Assembly: GCF_018398315.1 (NCBI RefSeq)
Contig: NZ_JAHBRW010000001.1
Location: 351,001 to 415,000 of the forward strand
Direction of reading: 5' to 3'
Length of the DNA stretch: 64,000 nt
DNA from: Chelatococcus sp. YT9
GTDB lineage: Bacteria > Pseudomonadota > Alphaproteobacteria > Rhizobiales > Beijerinckiaceae
Part shown: in pieces, positions 41,844 to 50,879 of the stretch
How positions within the stretch are numbered: the stretch's first letter is position 1
Layout: each line of letters begins with the position of its first letter
Translations under genes and position numbers: made by a program
Notes under the pieces: generated by a model
What the model saw: the letters and a program-made list of their open reading frames with translations, nothing else
Databases searched by the model: none
What the model was told of the DNA's origin: nothing

Positions 41844-44800
41844 CTAGAGCTGGATCACACCGGCAGCCGGCCCGAGCGCGCGGGCGGCAGCAGCAACCAC
41901 ATGCTCGTGATGGGTGAAGACGATGACCTGCGTGGTCTCACCGAGTTCCCCGAGCAGCCGGAAGCCTGCCTCCGTCCGTCCCTCGTCGAAAGTAACGAAG
42001 AGGTCGTCGGCGAGGAATGGGAGAGGAGTGGCCCGGCCCGCATGGTCGATGATTGCGGCGATCCGCAGCGCCAGGAATAGCTGGTCCGCGGTTCCCTCAG
42101 ACAAGGCGTCAATGCCGAGCAAGCGCCCGTCCCGCAAGGCGCCCAGCCGCGGCGGATCCTCGTCGTAGTCTACGGCGATACCGCCCCAGCGGCCGCCTGT
42201 GAGCACCGCAAAGGCCTTTGAAGCCCGCTCGATGATAGGGCTTTGATGGCGCTGGCGGTAGCGCTCGATGGCGGCAGTCAACAGCCGCGCTGCGACATAG
42301 TCGTGGGTGAAACGTTCCATCGCATCCGCGATTTCGGCCACGGCGTCCTGCTCCTCCTGCGCAGCACCGGCCGCCCCCACCCGCCGTTCCAGAGTTTCGA
42401 CTGCGGCGCGGGCCTGCGTATCACGCTCAACGGCGAGGTCTCGCGCACCGCGCGCTTCCTCGTGCGTCGCGGCCGCCTCGGCGATAATGCGGGCGAGGCT
42501 CTCATCATCCTGATCGGCAATGGCGGCGCGCATCTCATTCTCGCCTGGAGCACCACGGATATTGGCGAGGCGCGCCCTGGCATCCGCGAGACGCGCGGAG
42601 GAAGCCTCGGCAGCCTCCAACGCATCAAGAAGACCGGTCAACATCTCGGGATCCGACAGTCCAGCGAGCGCAATCTGCTCGTCCAGCGCCAGCTGCGCGC
42701 GCTCCCGAGCGACCTCGGCCGCAGCGACCGCCCTGCGCCGCACCTCTAGCGCTTCCCTGGCCGCGTCCGCTTTCGTCCGCGCCTGCCGTGCCGCGTCGAG
42801 CCGGATTCGCAGAGATTTGGCAACGGCGAAGGCATCGTCCTGGCCCACCGTTACACCTGCCTGCGTGGCAAGTGCCTTCACGCCGTTCACGAACGCCTCC
42901 CGATCGCGCACAATCCCCGCGACGCGGTACTCCGCCGTTCCCAGCGCCTCCGCGAGGGTCAGCGCGCGCCGCCACAGATCAAGCGCGGCCCGAGCCTCAT
43001 CAACGGAGGCCTCATTGCGGATAGCCAGCAACGGAAAGACGACAGCCGCCTCTTTCTCCAGAGCCTGCCGCTCACACGCCAGCTCTTCGCTCCGATGGGC
43101 GATATCGGCGGCTGTCTCGCCGAGCCTTTGCAGATCGCGCTCGTGATCACGTGCCCCGAGAAAGCGCTGCTCCAGTTCGGCAACCGCGTGGCGCAGTTCC
43201 GCCATGCCGCGTGCAACGGCACCTGGCTGTCCGTCAACCAGTGGAGCAAGACCAAGATCTTGGCGCAGTTGCTCGAGCTCGGCGCGATCGGCGCGCGCCG
43301 ATTCTCGGATCGCTTCGCCATCCGCCGCCTCGCGGCGCAACGCGGCATGAGCCTGGCGGATAGCTATGATCTCCCGCAGGAGCGCGAGCGCGCGATCGTC
43401 CGGCGCTAGCTCCAGCGTCGCGGGAGCCCACAGCGCTCGCCATTCTGCGAGCCGTATCGTCTCCTCGCGCACCGCGTCCTGAAGGCGTCCCTCAGCCGCG
43501 CTGCATCCAGCCCGCAATTCGGCGATATCAAGTTCGGCCCGGGCGAGATCAGCAAGCCGCTTGGCCTCGGTCAGCCGCTCATCGGCCAGTTGGTCCGCTC
43601 CCGACATGGCCCGCTCGAAAGCCCCCGCGGCGTCGAGATCTGAGGCTATAACACCGCGCTGTCCGGAGGTGAGCGGCCGAAGGCTTGCCCAGAGATTATC
43701 CCTTTCGCGCCGAGCAGCGGCGATAGCCCCCTCCGTCGGCGCTGGGCGCCCCGCCAGAAGCAGCGCTAGGCGCGCTTCGGATTTTGCCAACTGTTCATCA
43801 AGATCAGCCAGAGCCTGACGGTGCCGCATCACACGGTCCGCCGCGCCGTTCGCGGCGCGCTGTGCCACCTCCGCCACCGCCAGTTCGGGAAAGGGCATGA
43901 AAGCCAGCGAATCCACATCCGTGACGCCAATGCCAAGGCGAGACAAGCGCTCCCTGAGTTCAAGCTGCCCGGCCTTGAGGCGCAAGCCGAGCGACTGCAC
44001 CGCCCGCTCACGTTCCTCCGCGCCATCGAGTGCCGTCACCCGGCGCTTGAAGGCTGCGGGATCGGCGACATGGCCGAGCTCCGACCGGGCGTCCTCAACC
44101 CTGCGGCGGAGATCGACCATTTTTGCCTTGTCTTTTTCAAGAGCGCCGGCCAACGCGCTCCAGGCACGCAATCCATCGACCAACTTGTCGGCCCGTGCCA
44201 AGAGCGGCGGCGCGGGCTTCAAGGCAAGCAGCGCCTCATGGTTGTCCAGGCCAAGACCGAGCGCCAGCGTCTTCAGCGCGGCCTGAGCCTCCAGTACCTC
44301 GGCGCTTCGTTTCGGCAGACTGGCTAGCTCGCGCTGGACGGCGGCGCGCTCCTCGTCGCAGGTTGTCACCGCCTCTGCCAAGGCCAGAATGTCATCATCC
44401 AGCGTGATCGCGTCCAAGGCAGCCTGAGCCGCGCGCTTTTCATCTGCGGCTCGATCCGCGACAGCCCGGGCTTCGTCGAAGGCCGCAAGCAAGCCGCGTG
44501 TTCGCCTGACGAAGCCGGCGGGCACCACCGGAACCTCGCCCATGCCGGCACGCAACGCGAGCTCGGCATCGATGATCCGCAGCTCCCGGGCACCACGGCC
44601 GAGCGCCTCGGCACGCTGGAGGGCCAAGGCCGCGTCGATCTCCGCTGTCACCGCTTGCTCGCGCAAGCGGGCGCTGTGTTCGGCCTCCTCCCGGATCTTC
44701 TTGACTTCGTCGACCCGCACTTCTTCTTCCCGCAAGCGCCGCTGGGCCTGAGTCCGCTTGTCCATGGCGCGGTAAAAGGCTTGCGAGGCGCTGCGACGAT

Positions 44801-45326
44801 CCGGGTTGAAGATCTGGGCCGCGTTGCTCCTCATGCGGTCTCGCAGCGCCGTGACATGGCTGAGGCCCGGCGCCGCCGCAAGCAGCGTTTCGGCCAGATC
44901 GCCACCACCAGCGAGCAACTTGCGCCCACCCTCGCGCAGGCGCGCCTGATCCAGACCAAAGATCTCCAGAAACGCGCGTCGATCATGGGCTCCAAGAAAG
45001 GGAGCAAGGCATTCGCCAGCGAGCACCACATCGCTCTCAGGATCAACCAATGTCTTGTCGCGCCGCTTCAATCGCGCGAACGACAATCGTTGTCCGTCGA
45101 TGCCCTCAACGGTCGCCGATAACCTCATCATCTTATATTCATGGAGGAAATTGAAGCGTGAGCGTTCCTCAATACCGAACAGGACGTCGGCAACGGCCGA
45201 GAGCGCCGTTGTCTTGCCCGCCTCGTTGGCGCCCTGCACGACGACAACCCGCGCCAGGGGATCGAACTCGAGAACGCGATTCGTAAAGCGGCCGTATCTC
45301 TCAAGCCCCAGCGACAACAGCTTCAT
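41844..45326 (-). CDS. SbcC/YhaN-like AAA ATPase with long coiled coil
   Basis: 1160 residues. The start Tyr-Gly-Arg-Phe and Walker A Gly-Ala-Asn-Glu-Ala-Gly-Lys-Thr-Thr (32-40) are followed by the Phe-Gly-Ile-Glu-Glu-Arg segment of YhaN-type ATPases. Very Ala/Arg/Glu-rich helices (about 180-1000) should form the coiled coil. The C-terminal head has the Ser-Glu-Gly-Thr-Ala-Asp-Gln signature and Leu-Ala-Asp-Asp-Leu-Phe Walker B. I see no clear zinc hook. Its start overlaps the metallophosphoesterase gene by four bases. Together they form a Rad50/Mre11-like complex, likely acting on DNA ends or hairpins. Confidence 0.9.
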   Translation of the reverse strand: MKLLSLGLERYGRFTNRVLEFDPLARVVVVQGANEAGKTTALSAVADVLFGIEERSRFNFLHEYKMMRLSATVEGIDGQRLSFARLKRRDKTLVDPESDVVLAGECLAPFLGAHDRRAFLEIFGLDQARLREGGRKLLAGGGDLAETLLAAAPGLSHVTALRDRMRSNAAQIFNPDRRSASQAFYRAMDKRTQAQRRLREEEVRVDEVKKIREEAEHSARLREQAVTAEIDAALALQRAEALGRGARELRIIDAELALRAGMGEVPVVPAGFVRRTRGLLAAFDEARAVADRAADEKRAAQAALDAITLDDDILALAEAVTTCDEERAAVQRELASLPKRSAEVLEAQAALKTLALGLGLDNHEALLALKPAPPLLARADKLVDGLRAWSALAGALEKDKAKMVDLRRRVEDARSELGHVADPAAFKRRVTALDGAEERERAVQSLGLRLKAGQLELRERLSRLGIGVTDVDSLAFMPFPELAVAEVAQRAANGAADRVMRHRQALADLDEQLAKSEARLALLLAGRPAPTEGAIAAARRERDNLWASLRPLTSGQRGVIASDLDAAGAFERAMSGADQLADERLTEAKRLADLARAELDIAELRAGCSAAEGRLQDAVREETIRLAEWRALWAPATLELAPDDRALALLREIIAIRQAHAALRREAADGEAIRESARADRAELEQLRQDLGLAPLVDGQPGAVARGMAELRHAVAELEQRFLGARDHERDLQRLGETAADIAHRSEELACERQALEKEAAVVFPLLAIRNEASVDEARAALDLWRRALTLAEALGTAEYRVAGIVRDREAFVNGVKALATQAGVTVGQDDAFAVAKSLRIRLDAARQARTKADAAREALEVRRRAVAAAEVARERAQLALDEQIALAGLSDPEMLTGLLDALEAAEASSARLADARARLANIRGAPGENEMRAAIADQDDESLARIIAEAAATHEEARGARDLAVERDTQARAAVETLERRVGAAGAAQEEQDAVAEIADAMERFTHDYVAARLLTAAIERYRQRHQSPIIERASKAFAVLTGGRWGGIAVDYDEDPPRLGALRDGRLLGIDALSEGTADQLFLALRIAAIIDHAGRATPLPFLADDLFVTFDEGRTEAGFRLLGELGETTQVIVFTHHEHVVAAAARALGPAAGVIQL

Positions 45327-46624
45327 GATAGCTCTCCGCCGTGGAGCACGACGCCGCTGAGGCTGGAAAGAATAGTTTCCTCCGCTGCCTCAATGGCGCG
45401 CGCACCGATGACCTGCTCCTCCTGATCGGTCCAGCCGACAAGAGCCGCGGCGTCGACCGGCGCCTTCATGCGCAAGTCTGCCAGCATCTTCGCGATCTCG
45501 GCGCGGAAGGAGGGGTCGGCAGCCGCGGCGGACAGCATCTCAGCAAAATCCCCGAGAGCGGCGCGACCGGCGGCGCCCTGCGGGCCTGATGTCTCGACCC
45601 GGACTTTCTCAATAAGAATGTCAGGTCCGATCTCCCAGGCGACCGCCTGCATATCCTCGTCGACCTGATTGGCCTGTGCGTGAAGAAGAGCATTAAGCGG
45701 CGTCTGGCCGGAAAGGAGGAGGCGCAATGCGAGCGGGCGCCCACCGGCACGCGCGTGTGCGCGGGCGATTGCCTCTCGAGCTGTCGCCATGAACGCAGGC
45801 ATGTCGGTGATGCCCCCTAGATCGATACTCTCGTGATCAAAGCGCGCGGCATCGAGCGTCAGCGCCTCGAGTGCCGTGACCCGCCCCTCGGTCACAGTGA
45901 CGAGTGTCGCACCCTTCTCACCAGTCTCGCGTGCATGCCGGCCCTGGAGATTGCCGGGAAAGACAACGAAAGGATGCTCCGATACCACCTCGCGTCTATG
46001 GATGTGGCCGAGGGCCCAATAATCGTAGCCTGCCCGCTGAAGATCCTCGATAGAACAAGGTGCATATACATCATGGCCATCCCGCCCGGTCAGCGAGGTA
46101 TGCAGTACACCAATATTGAAGTATCCGGCGAGCGCCGGCGGGTAGGTCAACGCGACGTTGTCAGGCACATGGCGATTGGCAAATCCGCGCCCATGCAGCG
46201 CAACGCGCAGAGGCTCGATTGTCGTCGTCGCCACAGAACGCACCGAGAACAAATAGACATTCGTTGGCAGGGGCAAATTCCGGGTGATGACCGAATCAGC
46301 ATCGTGGTTGCCACGAATCAGAAACGCCGGAATATTCGCCTGCGCCAGACGCCCCATCTGTCTGACGAAGAATTGACCGGTGGCGTAGTCCCGCCAGTCG
46401 CCATCATAGATATCGCCGGCAATAATGAGGAAGGCTACCTGTTCCGAGATCGCGGCAGTAACTAGATTGTCGAGGGCTTGCCGCGAGGCATCAACGAAGG
46501 CGCCAGCTAATTCCCCACGCCGTGAAAGTCCACGCAAGGGGCTATCGAGGTGCAGATCGGCTGCATGGAGGAATTGAAAGGATGGCACTGACATGTTGTT
46601 ATGATTAGGATTGTTTTGCGTCAT
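45323..46624 (-). CDS. SbcD/YhaO-like metallophosphoesterase (DNA exonuclease)
   Basis: 433 residues; an internal ATG ten codons in is possible and neither has a strong ribosome-binding site. The phosphoesterase motifs are complete: Ala-Asp-Leu-His-Leu-Asp, Gly-Asp-Ile-Tyr-Asp, Arg-Gly-Asn-His-Asp, Leu-His-Thr-Ser and Gly-His-Ile-His. The metal-dependent nuclease domain (about 14-250) is followed by an accessory C-terminal domain. It is the nuclease subunit for the downstream ATPase, with coupled translation through ATGA. Divergent from mucR. Confidence 0.92.
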   Translation of the reverse strand: MTQNNPNHNNMSVPSFQFLHAADLHLDSPLRGLSRRGELAGAFVDASRQALDNLVTAAISEQVAFLIIAGDIYDGDWRDYATGQFFVRQMGRLAQANIPAFLIRGNHDADSVITRNLPLPTNVYLFSVRSVATTTIEPLRVALHGRGFANRHVPDNVALTYPPALAGYFNIGVLHTSLTGRDGHDVYAPCSIEDLQRAGYDYWALGHIHRREVVSEHPFVVFPGNLQGRHARETGEKGATLVTVTEGRVTALEALTLDAARFDHESIDLGGITDMPAFMATAREAIARAHARAGGRPLALRLLLSGQTPLNALLHAQANQVDEDMQAVAWEIGPDILIEKVRVETSGPQGAAGRAALGDFAEMLSAAAADPSFRAEIAKMLADLRMKAPVDAAALVGWTDQEEQVIGARAIEAAEETILSSLSGVVLHGGELS

Positions 46625-46832
46625 TTTGCAATCTGCTGTCGCGTATCGTCGCAGGCGCCTTCATTCTTGTATGGCTCGACCCAATCTGATCACGATCAAT
46701 GCATTTTGGCATGGGGGAGAAGAAAAAACATGCTGGGGGCAATCTAATGTTTGAAATTTTCATAAAATCGGCGAAATAGTCCCTATATCCATCCTAGCGG
46801 ACCACCCGTTAAATATCGAAGAGGATAGAACT

Positions 46833-47390
46833 TTGACCACGCCTACGGAGCAGACGGACACGAGCGATCTGGTGACGCTCTCCGCCGATGTCGTTTCGGC
46901 CTATGTTTCGAATAATCTCGTCCCGGCCGAGGAGCTGCCGAAGTTGATCGGCGAGATTTATTCTGCGCTGACGGCCCTGAACGCACCAGTTGCCGCTGCC
47001 AGCGAGCCAAAGCCTGAGCCCGCCGTGCCGGTGCGCAAGTCCATCACGCCAGATTTCATTATCTGCCTTGAGGACGGCAAGAAGTTCAAGTCGCTGAAGC
47101 GCCACCTTCAGGCTCACTACGGCTTGACGCCGGCTGAGTACCGGCAGAAGTGGGGTCTCCCCGCAGACTATCCGATGGTCGCGCCAAACTATGCGGCCAC
47201 CCGCTCTGCGCTGGCGCGGGCCTCCGGCCTGGGCCAGATCCGCGGCGGCCGTGGCGCGGAGCCGGAAGTCGAGACCGTCGAGCCTGTCGCGGAAGCCGCG
47301 CCCAAGCGGGGTTCGCGCAAGGCCAAGGCCGAGCCGGCAGCGGCTCCTGCCCCGGCGAAGCGCTCGCGGAAGACCAAGTCCGCTTCGTGA
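46833..47390 (+). CDS. mucR: MucR/Ros-family zinc-finger transcriptional regulator
   Basis: 185 residues from a TTG start at 46833 supported by GAGGA about 9 bases upstream; no ATG fits. The MucR core has Ser-Ala-Tyr-Val-Ser-Asn-Asn near residue 25 and the DNA-binding Cys-Leu-Glu-Asp-Gly-Lys-Lys-Phe-Lys-Ser-Leu-Lys-Arg-His-Leu, then Tyr-Arg-Gln-Lys-Trp-Gly-Leu-Pro-x-Asp-Tyr-Pro-Met-Val-Ala-Pro. The second metal-site position is Asp, which is normal for MucR. A basic Ala/Lys/Pro-rich tail (about 135-185) is longer than usual. It normally controls exopolysaccharide, motility and symbiosis genes. Its stop codon overlaps the next gene. Confidence 0.95.
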   Translation: MTTPTEQTDTSDLVTLSADVVSAYVSNNLVPAEELPKLIGEIYSALTALNAPVAAASEPKPEPAVPVRKSITPDFIICLEDGKKFKSLKRHLQAHYGLTPAEYRQKWGLPADYPMVAPNYAATRSALARASGLGQIRGGRGAEPEVETVEPVAEAAPKRGSRKAKAEPAAAPAPAKRSRKTKSAS

Positions 47391-48613
47391 CGACCGGCGG
47401 CCTCGCCAAGATCAAGACCGGCTGCGCAATCGTCGGAGCCGGCCCCGCAGGTCTTATGCTGGGGCTTCTCTTGGCCAGGGCTGGAATTGACGTTGTTGTC
47501 GCGGAAAAGCACACAGATTTCCTGCGTGATTTCCGCGGCGATACCATTCATCCTTCCACTTTGGAAGTGATGCATGAACTTGGCCTCCTGGAAGGCCTGC
47601 TCGCCCTGCCGCATACGAAAGCGGCCTCGCTTCATGCAGAGATCGGTGGCAGCAACGTCACGATTGCTGACTTCTCCCGCTTGCCGACCCAGTGCCGCTT
47701 CATTGCCTTCATGCCGCAGTGGGAGTTTCTCAGCTACATCGCCGCCCAAGCTGCGAGATCCGGCAATTTCCGCCTCTTGATGAATACCGCTGTGGAAGCT
47801 TTATGCGAGGCGGACGGCAAAGTCACGGGTATCCGCGCCAAAACAAGCGACGGCGATGTCGAGATTTCGGCTGAGCTCGTCATCGGCGCCGACGGACGTA
47901 ATTCCCGGATACGCGCGTGTGCCGGGCTCGAAGTCGAGAACTTCGGCAGCCCGAGTGAAGTCCTCTGGATGCGGTTGTCACGCCACCCTGGCGATCCCGC
48001 ACAAGTCATGGGGCATGCCGGCCCGCGCCAGGGTTTCGTCATGATCGATCGCGGTGACTACTGGCAGTGTGGCTATGTCATCAGGAAGGGAAACTTCGCG
48101 GACCTGCGCGAACGCGGTCTCGATGCCTTCCGCCAGGAGGTCGCAGCTGTATCGCCGCTTCCCGCCAATCGCCTCACCGAGATCACTTCCTGGGACGATG
48201 TTCACCTTCTCAGCGTGCGTATCGACCGGCTGAAGCGCTGGTGGCGGCCCGGTCTGCTCTGTATCGGCGATGCAGCCCACGCCATGTCGCCAATCGGCGG
48301 CGTGGGCGTCAATCTTGCGATCCAGGACGCTGTGGCGGCCGCCAACATTCTCGGGCGACCATTGCGCGAGGGAAAACTAACGAATAAGGATCTCGCCGCC
48401 GTCGAGGCCCGTCGCCGCTTTCCCACCCGCGCTACTCAAAAGCTCCAACTGATGATGCGACGTGACAAGCGCAAGCGTCAGAATGATGTGAACCGCCGTT
48501 CAGGGCCGCCGGCATTCATGCGCGGCATCGCCCGCTGGCCCGCACTCGCACATCTCGCGGGGCGGCTGATCGGACTTGGCTTCCGGCCAGAACACATCAA
48601 ATCCATGCGCTAG
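47387..48613 (+). CDS. FAD-dependent aromatic-ring/ubiquinone-type monooxygenase
   Basis: 408 residues from a GTG at 47387 overlapping the mucR stop codon as GTGA. FAD-binding motif Val-Gly-Ala-Gly-Pro-Ala-Gly-Leu at about residues 15-22, the Asp-Gly motif Gly-Ala-Asp-Gly-Arg-Asn-Ser, and the Gly-Asp motif Ile-Gly-Asp-Ala-Ala-His-Ala-Met-Ser-Pro are in order, as in PHBH/UbiH hydroxylases. It should hydroxylate an aromatic or quinone substrate with NAD(P)H and O2. Coupled translation with mucR is unusual. The following hairpin at 48640 probably ends the transcript. Confidence 0.9.
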   Translation: MTTGGLAKIKTGCAIVGAGPAGLMLGLLLARAGIDVVVAEKHTDFLRDFRGDTIHPSTLEVMHELGLLEGLLALPHTKAASLHAEIGGSNVTIADFSRLPTQCRFIAFMPQWEFLSYIAAQAARSGNFRLLMNTAVEALCEADGKVTGIRAKTSDGDVEISAELVIGADGRNSRIRACAGLEVENFGSPSEVLWMRLSRHPGDPAQVMGHAGPRQGFVMIDRGDYWQCGYVIRKGNFADLRERGLDAFRQEVAAVSPLPANRLTEITSWDDVHLLSVRIDRLKRWWRPGLLCIGDAAHAMSPIGGVGVNLAIQDAVAAANILGRPLREGKLTNKDLAAVEARRRFPTRATQKLQLMMRRDKRKRQNDVNRRSGPPAFMRGIARWPALAHLAGRLIGLGFRPEHIKSMR

Positions 48614-48639
48614 ACCGCATAACTGGGGATCACCCCGGT

Positions 48640-48657
48640 CGCATTTTTGTCAATGCG
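48640..48657. terminator. Candidate terminator hairpin
   Basis: CGCATT, TTTGTC, AATGCG gives a 6-bp stem just after a GGGG/CCCC hairpin at 48623-48636, 24-45 bases past the monooxygenase stop. The T-run lies inside the loop, so strength is uncertain. Confidence 0.45.
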
Positions 48658-48720
48658 GCGCGTTTGCGCTAAGCAATGGCAATATGCAAATTCGCGGTTC
48701 AAGAAGCTCTACGGAATACA

Positions 48721-49164
48721 ATGAAGTTCGGGACGGATATCGCCACGCTCTGTCGAGACAATGGACTTCGACTGACGCGCCCCCGTCGGATCATCATGAA
48801 GGTTTTGTCGGAGACGACAGGACATCCGGACGTCGTTGAGCTGCATCGCCAGGTCAACGCCATCGATCCTGGCATTTCGATCGCTACCGTTTATCGGACC
48901 GTCAGCCTCTTGCAAGACAAAGGGCTCCTTGAGCGCCACACTTTCAACGACGGGCGCGCCCGCTACGAGGCTGCAGATCACGGTCACCACGACCATCTCA
49001 TCAACGTCGAAACTGGTGACGTGATCGAGTTTCATTCAGACGAGATCGAGCGTCTTCAGGAAGACATCGCGCGCCGGCACGGCTACGCCATCGTAAGTCA
49101 CCGGCTCGAAATCTATGTGAAGCCGCTTCCACGCAAGAAGACGAGCCGCAGCGAGCCGACGTGA
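48721..49164 (+). CDS. mur: Fur-family regulator, probably manganese-responsive Mur
   Basis: 147 residues from the ATG at 48721; an upstream ATG at 48676 is less likely. The winged helix has Thr-Arg-Pro-Arg-Arg-Ile-Ile and Ser-Ile-Ala-Thr-Val-Tyr-Arg-Thr-Val. The dimer domain has His-His-Asp-His-Leu-Ile and Gly-Asp-Val-Ile-Glu-Phe, close to rhizobial Fur/Mur as remembered. There are no Cys-x-x-Cys pairs, unlike Zur or PerR. It ends 7 bases from the convergent sitABCD operon, which it most likely represses under Mn sufficiency. A TTGC/GCAA site at 48664-48676 upstream could serve autoregulation. Confidence 0.9.
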   Translation: MKFGTDIATLCRDNGLRLTRPRRIIMKVLSETTGHPDVVELHRQVNAIDPGISIATVYRTVSLLQDKGLLERHTFNDGRARYEAADHGHHDHLINVETGDVIEFHSDEIERLQEDIARRHGYAIVSHRLEIYVKPLPRKKTSRSEPT

Positions 49165-49171
49165 GGCCGCT

Positions 49172-50020
49172 CTAGGCGTTCGCTTCGCTGGTCTCGTTGC
49201 GCGCGGCCCTCCGGGTCGCGATCAGGAAGGCGCCTATGAACAATATGGTCATGATAAGGACGATTGTCGGCGCGGGCGCGCTATCGATGAAGAACGACAG
49301 GTAGACACCGCTGGACGAGGCCAGCACCGCCAGGGCGACGGCAAGCATCAGCATATGGCTGAACCGACGTGTCAGCAGGAAGGCGATCGCGCCGGGTGCG
49401 ATCAGCATGGCAATGGCGAGGATGATACCGACGGCCTTGAGCGCGCCGACGATCGTCAGCGAAATCAGGCACAACAAACCATAGTGCAGCAGCCGCACCC
49501 GCAAGCCCACCGCGCGCGCCTGGGCCGGATCAAAGGCATGCAGCAGGAAGTCTCGCCATTTCACCGCGATGATGCCAGCAGTCACGGCCGCGATCACGGC
49601 CGTTTCCGCGATATCGCGCCAGCTGACCCCAAGCATGTCGCCGAAGAGAATATGGTCGAGATGGACGTCGGACTGGATCTTGACATACATCACCAATCCG
49701 AGGCCGAACATGCCGGAGAAGACCACGCCCATCACGGTATCCTGCTTGATCCGGCTGTTATCTTTAAGAAAGCCTGTCGCAACCGCACAGAGCATGCCAG
49801 CGGCAAAGGCGCCGACGGCATAGGGAAAACCGACGATATAGGCGATCACAACCCCTGGGAATACGGCGTGGGAGATCGCGTCCCCCATCAGCGACCACCC
49901 CTTGAGCACCAGAAAGCAGGAGAGCAGTGCGGCCGGCACCGCGACCAGCGCGGAAATCACCAGCGCATTGACCATGAATTCGAACTGGAACGGTGCGGCC
50001 AGCGCGGCAAGGACGCTCAT
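49172..50020 (-). CDS. sitD: Mn/Fe ABC transporter permease SitD
   Basis: 282 residues from the ATG at 50020, overlapping the sitC stop as ATGA. About eight membrane segments of the ABC-3 family, with Ser-Leu-Met-Gly-Asp-Ala-Ile-Ser-His-Ala-Val near residue 43 and Ala-Pro-Gly-Ala-Ile-Ala-Phe-Leu-Leu-Thr towards the end. It forms one half of the inner-membrane manganese channel. Last gene of the sit operon. Confidence 0.95.
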   Translation of the reverse strand: MSVLAALAAPFQFEFMVNALVISALVAVPAALLSCFLVLKGWSLMGDAISHAVFPGVVIAYIVGFPYAVGAFAAGMLCAVATGFLKDNSRIKQDTVMGVVFSGMFGLGLVMYVKIQSDVHLDHILFGDMLGVSWRDIAETAVIAAVTAGIIAVKWRDFLLHAFDPAQARAVGLRVRLLHYGLLCLISLTIVGALKAVGIILAIAMLIAPGAIAFLLTRRFSHMLMLAVALAVLASSSGVYLSFFIDSAPAPTIVLIMTILFIGAFLIATRRAARNETSEANA

Positions 50021-50874
50021 GGGCTGGCCTCCGCCGCCTGCGCGGCCCGCCTGCGGGCGGCGAGCATGCCGTGCTTGGGCGCGAAAACAAAGGCCACCAG
50101 AAAGATCAGGGTCTGCAGCACCACGATGATGCCGCCGGTCGCCCCGTCCAGGTAGTAGCTCGCGTAGGCCCCGCAAAAACTTGTCAACGCGCCGATCACG
50201 ACGGCGATGAGAAGCAGACGCGGGAAACGGTCCGTCAGCAGAAAGGCCGTGGCCCCCGGGGTCACGACCATACAGATCACGAGGAATGCACCGACCGTTT
50301 GCAGCGCGGCAACCGTCGATGCCGCAAGCAGCGTAAAGAACATCACCTTAAGAATGGTGGTATTGATGCCGATGGAACGCGCGTGCGTCTCATCGAAGAA
50401 GACGACCATCAGGTCCTTCCATTTCAGGAGCAGAAGCGCGAATGAGACGAAGCCGATGATGGCGAGTTGCAGCGTGTCCTCGGGCGTGATCGCCAGGATA
50501 TTGCCGAGCACGATCGTCTGGATGTTCACGGCGGTGGGCGACAGCGAGACCATGAACAGGCCAAGGCCGAAGAACGATGAGAAGATGAGGCCGATGATGG
50601 CATCTTCCTTGAGCTTGGTTCGCTGGTTGAGGAAGAGCATCACGGCGGCTGCCAGCCCCCCTGAGAAGAAGGCGCCTATCGAAAACGGCAGGCCCAGCAT
50701 ATAGGCGCCCGCAACTCCGGGCACGATGGAATGCGACAGGGCATCACCGATCAGCGACCACCCCTTCAGCATGAGATAGCAGGACAGAAAGGCACAGACG
50801 CCGCCAACGAGCGCCGAGACCCACATGGCGTTGACCATGTAGCTATAGGTGAAGGGCTCCAGCAAGATGTCCAT
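50017..50874 (-). CDS. sitC: Mn/Fe ABC transporter permease SitC
   Basis: 285 residues of ABC-3 family permease. The motif Ser-Leu-Ile-Gly-Asp-Ala-Leu-Ser-His-Ser-Ile-Val and Val-Thr-Pro-Gly-Ala-Thr-Ala-Phe-Leu-Leu-Thr parallel those of SitD. It starts five bases after sitB and overlaps sitD by four. It pairs with SitD in the membrane. Confidence 0.95.
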   Translation of the reverse strand: MDILLEPFTYSYMVNAMWVSALVGGVCAFLSCYLMLKGWSLIGDALSHSIVPGVAGAYMLGLPFSIGAFFSGGLAAAVMLFLNQRTKLKEDAIIGLIFSSFFGLGLFMVSLSPTAVNIQTIVLGNILAITPEDTLQLAIIGFVSFALLLLKWKDLMVVFFDETHARSIGINTTILKVMFFTLLAASTVAALQTVGAFLVICMVVTPGATAFLLTDRFPRLLLIAVVIGALTSFCGAYASYYLDGATGGIIVVLQTLIFLVAFVFAPKHGMLAARRRAAQAAEASP

Positions 50875-50879
50875 TCGCG

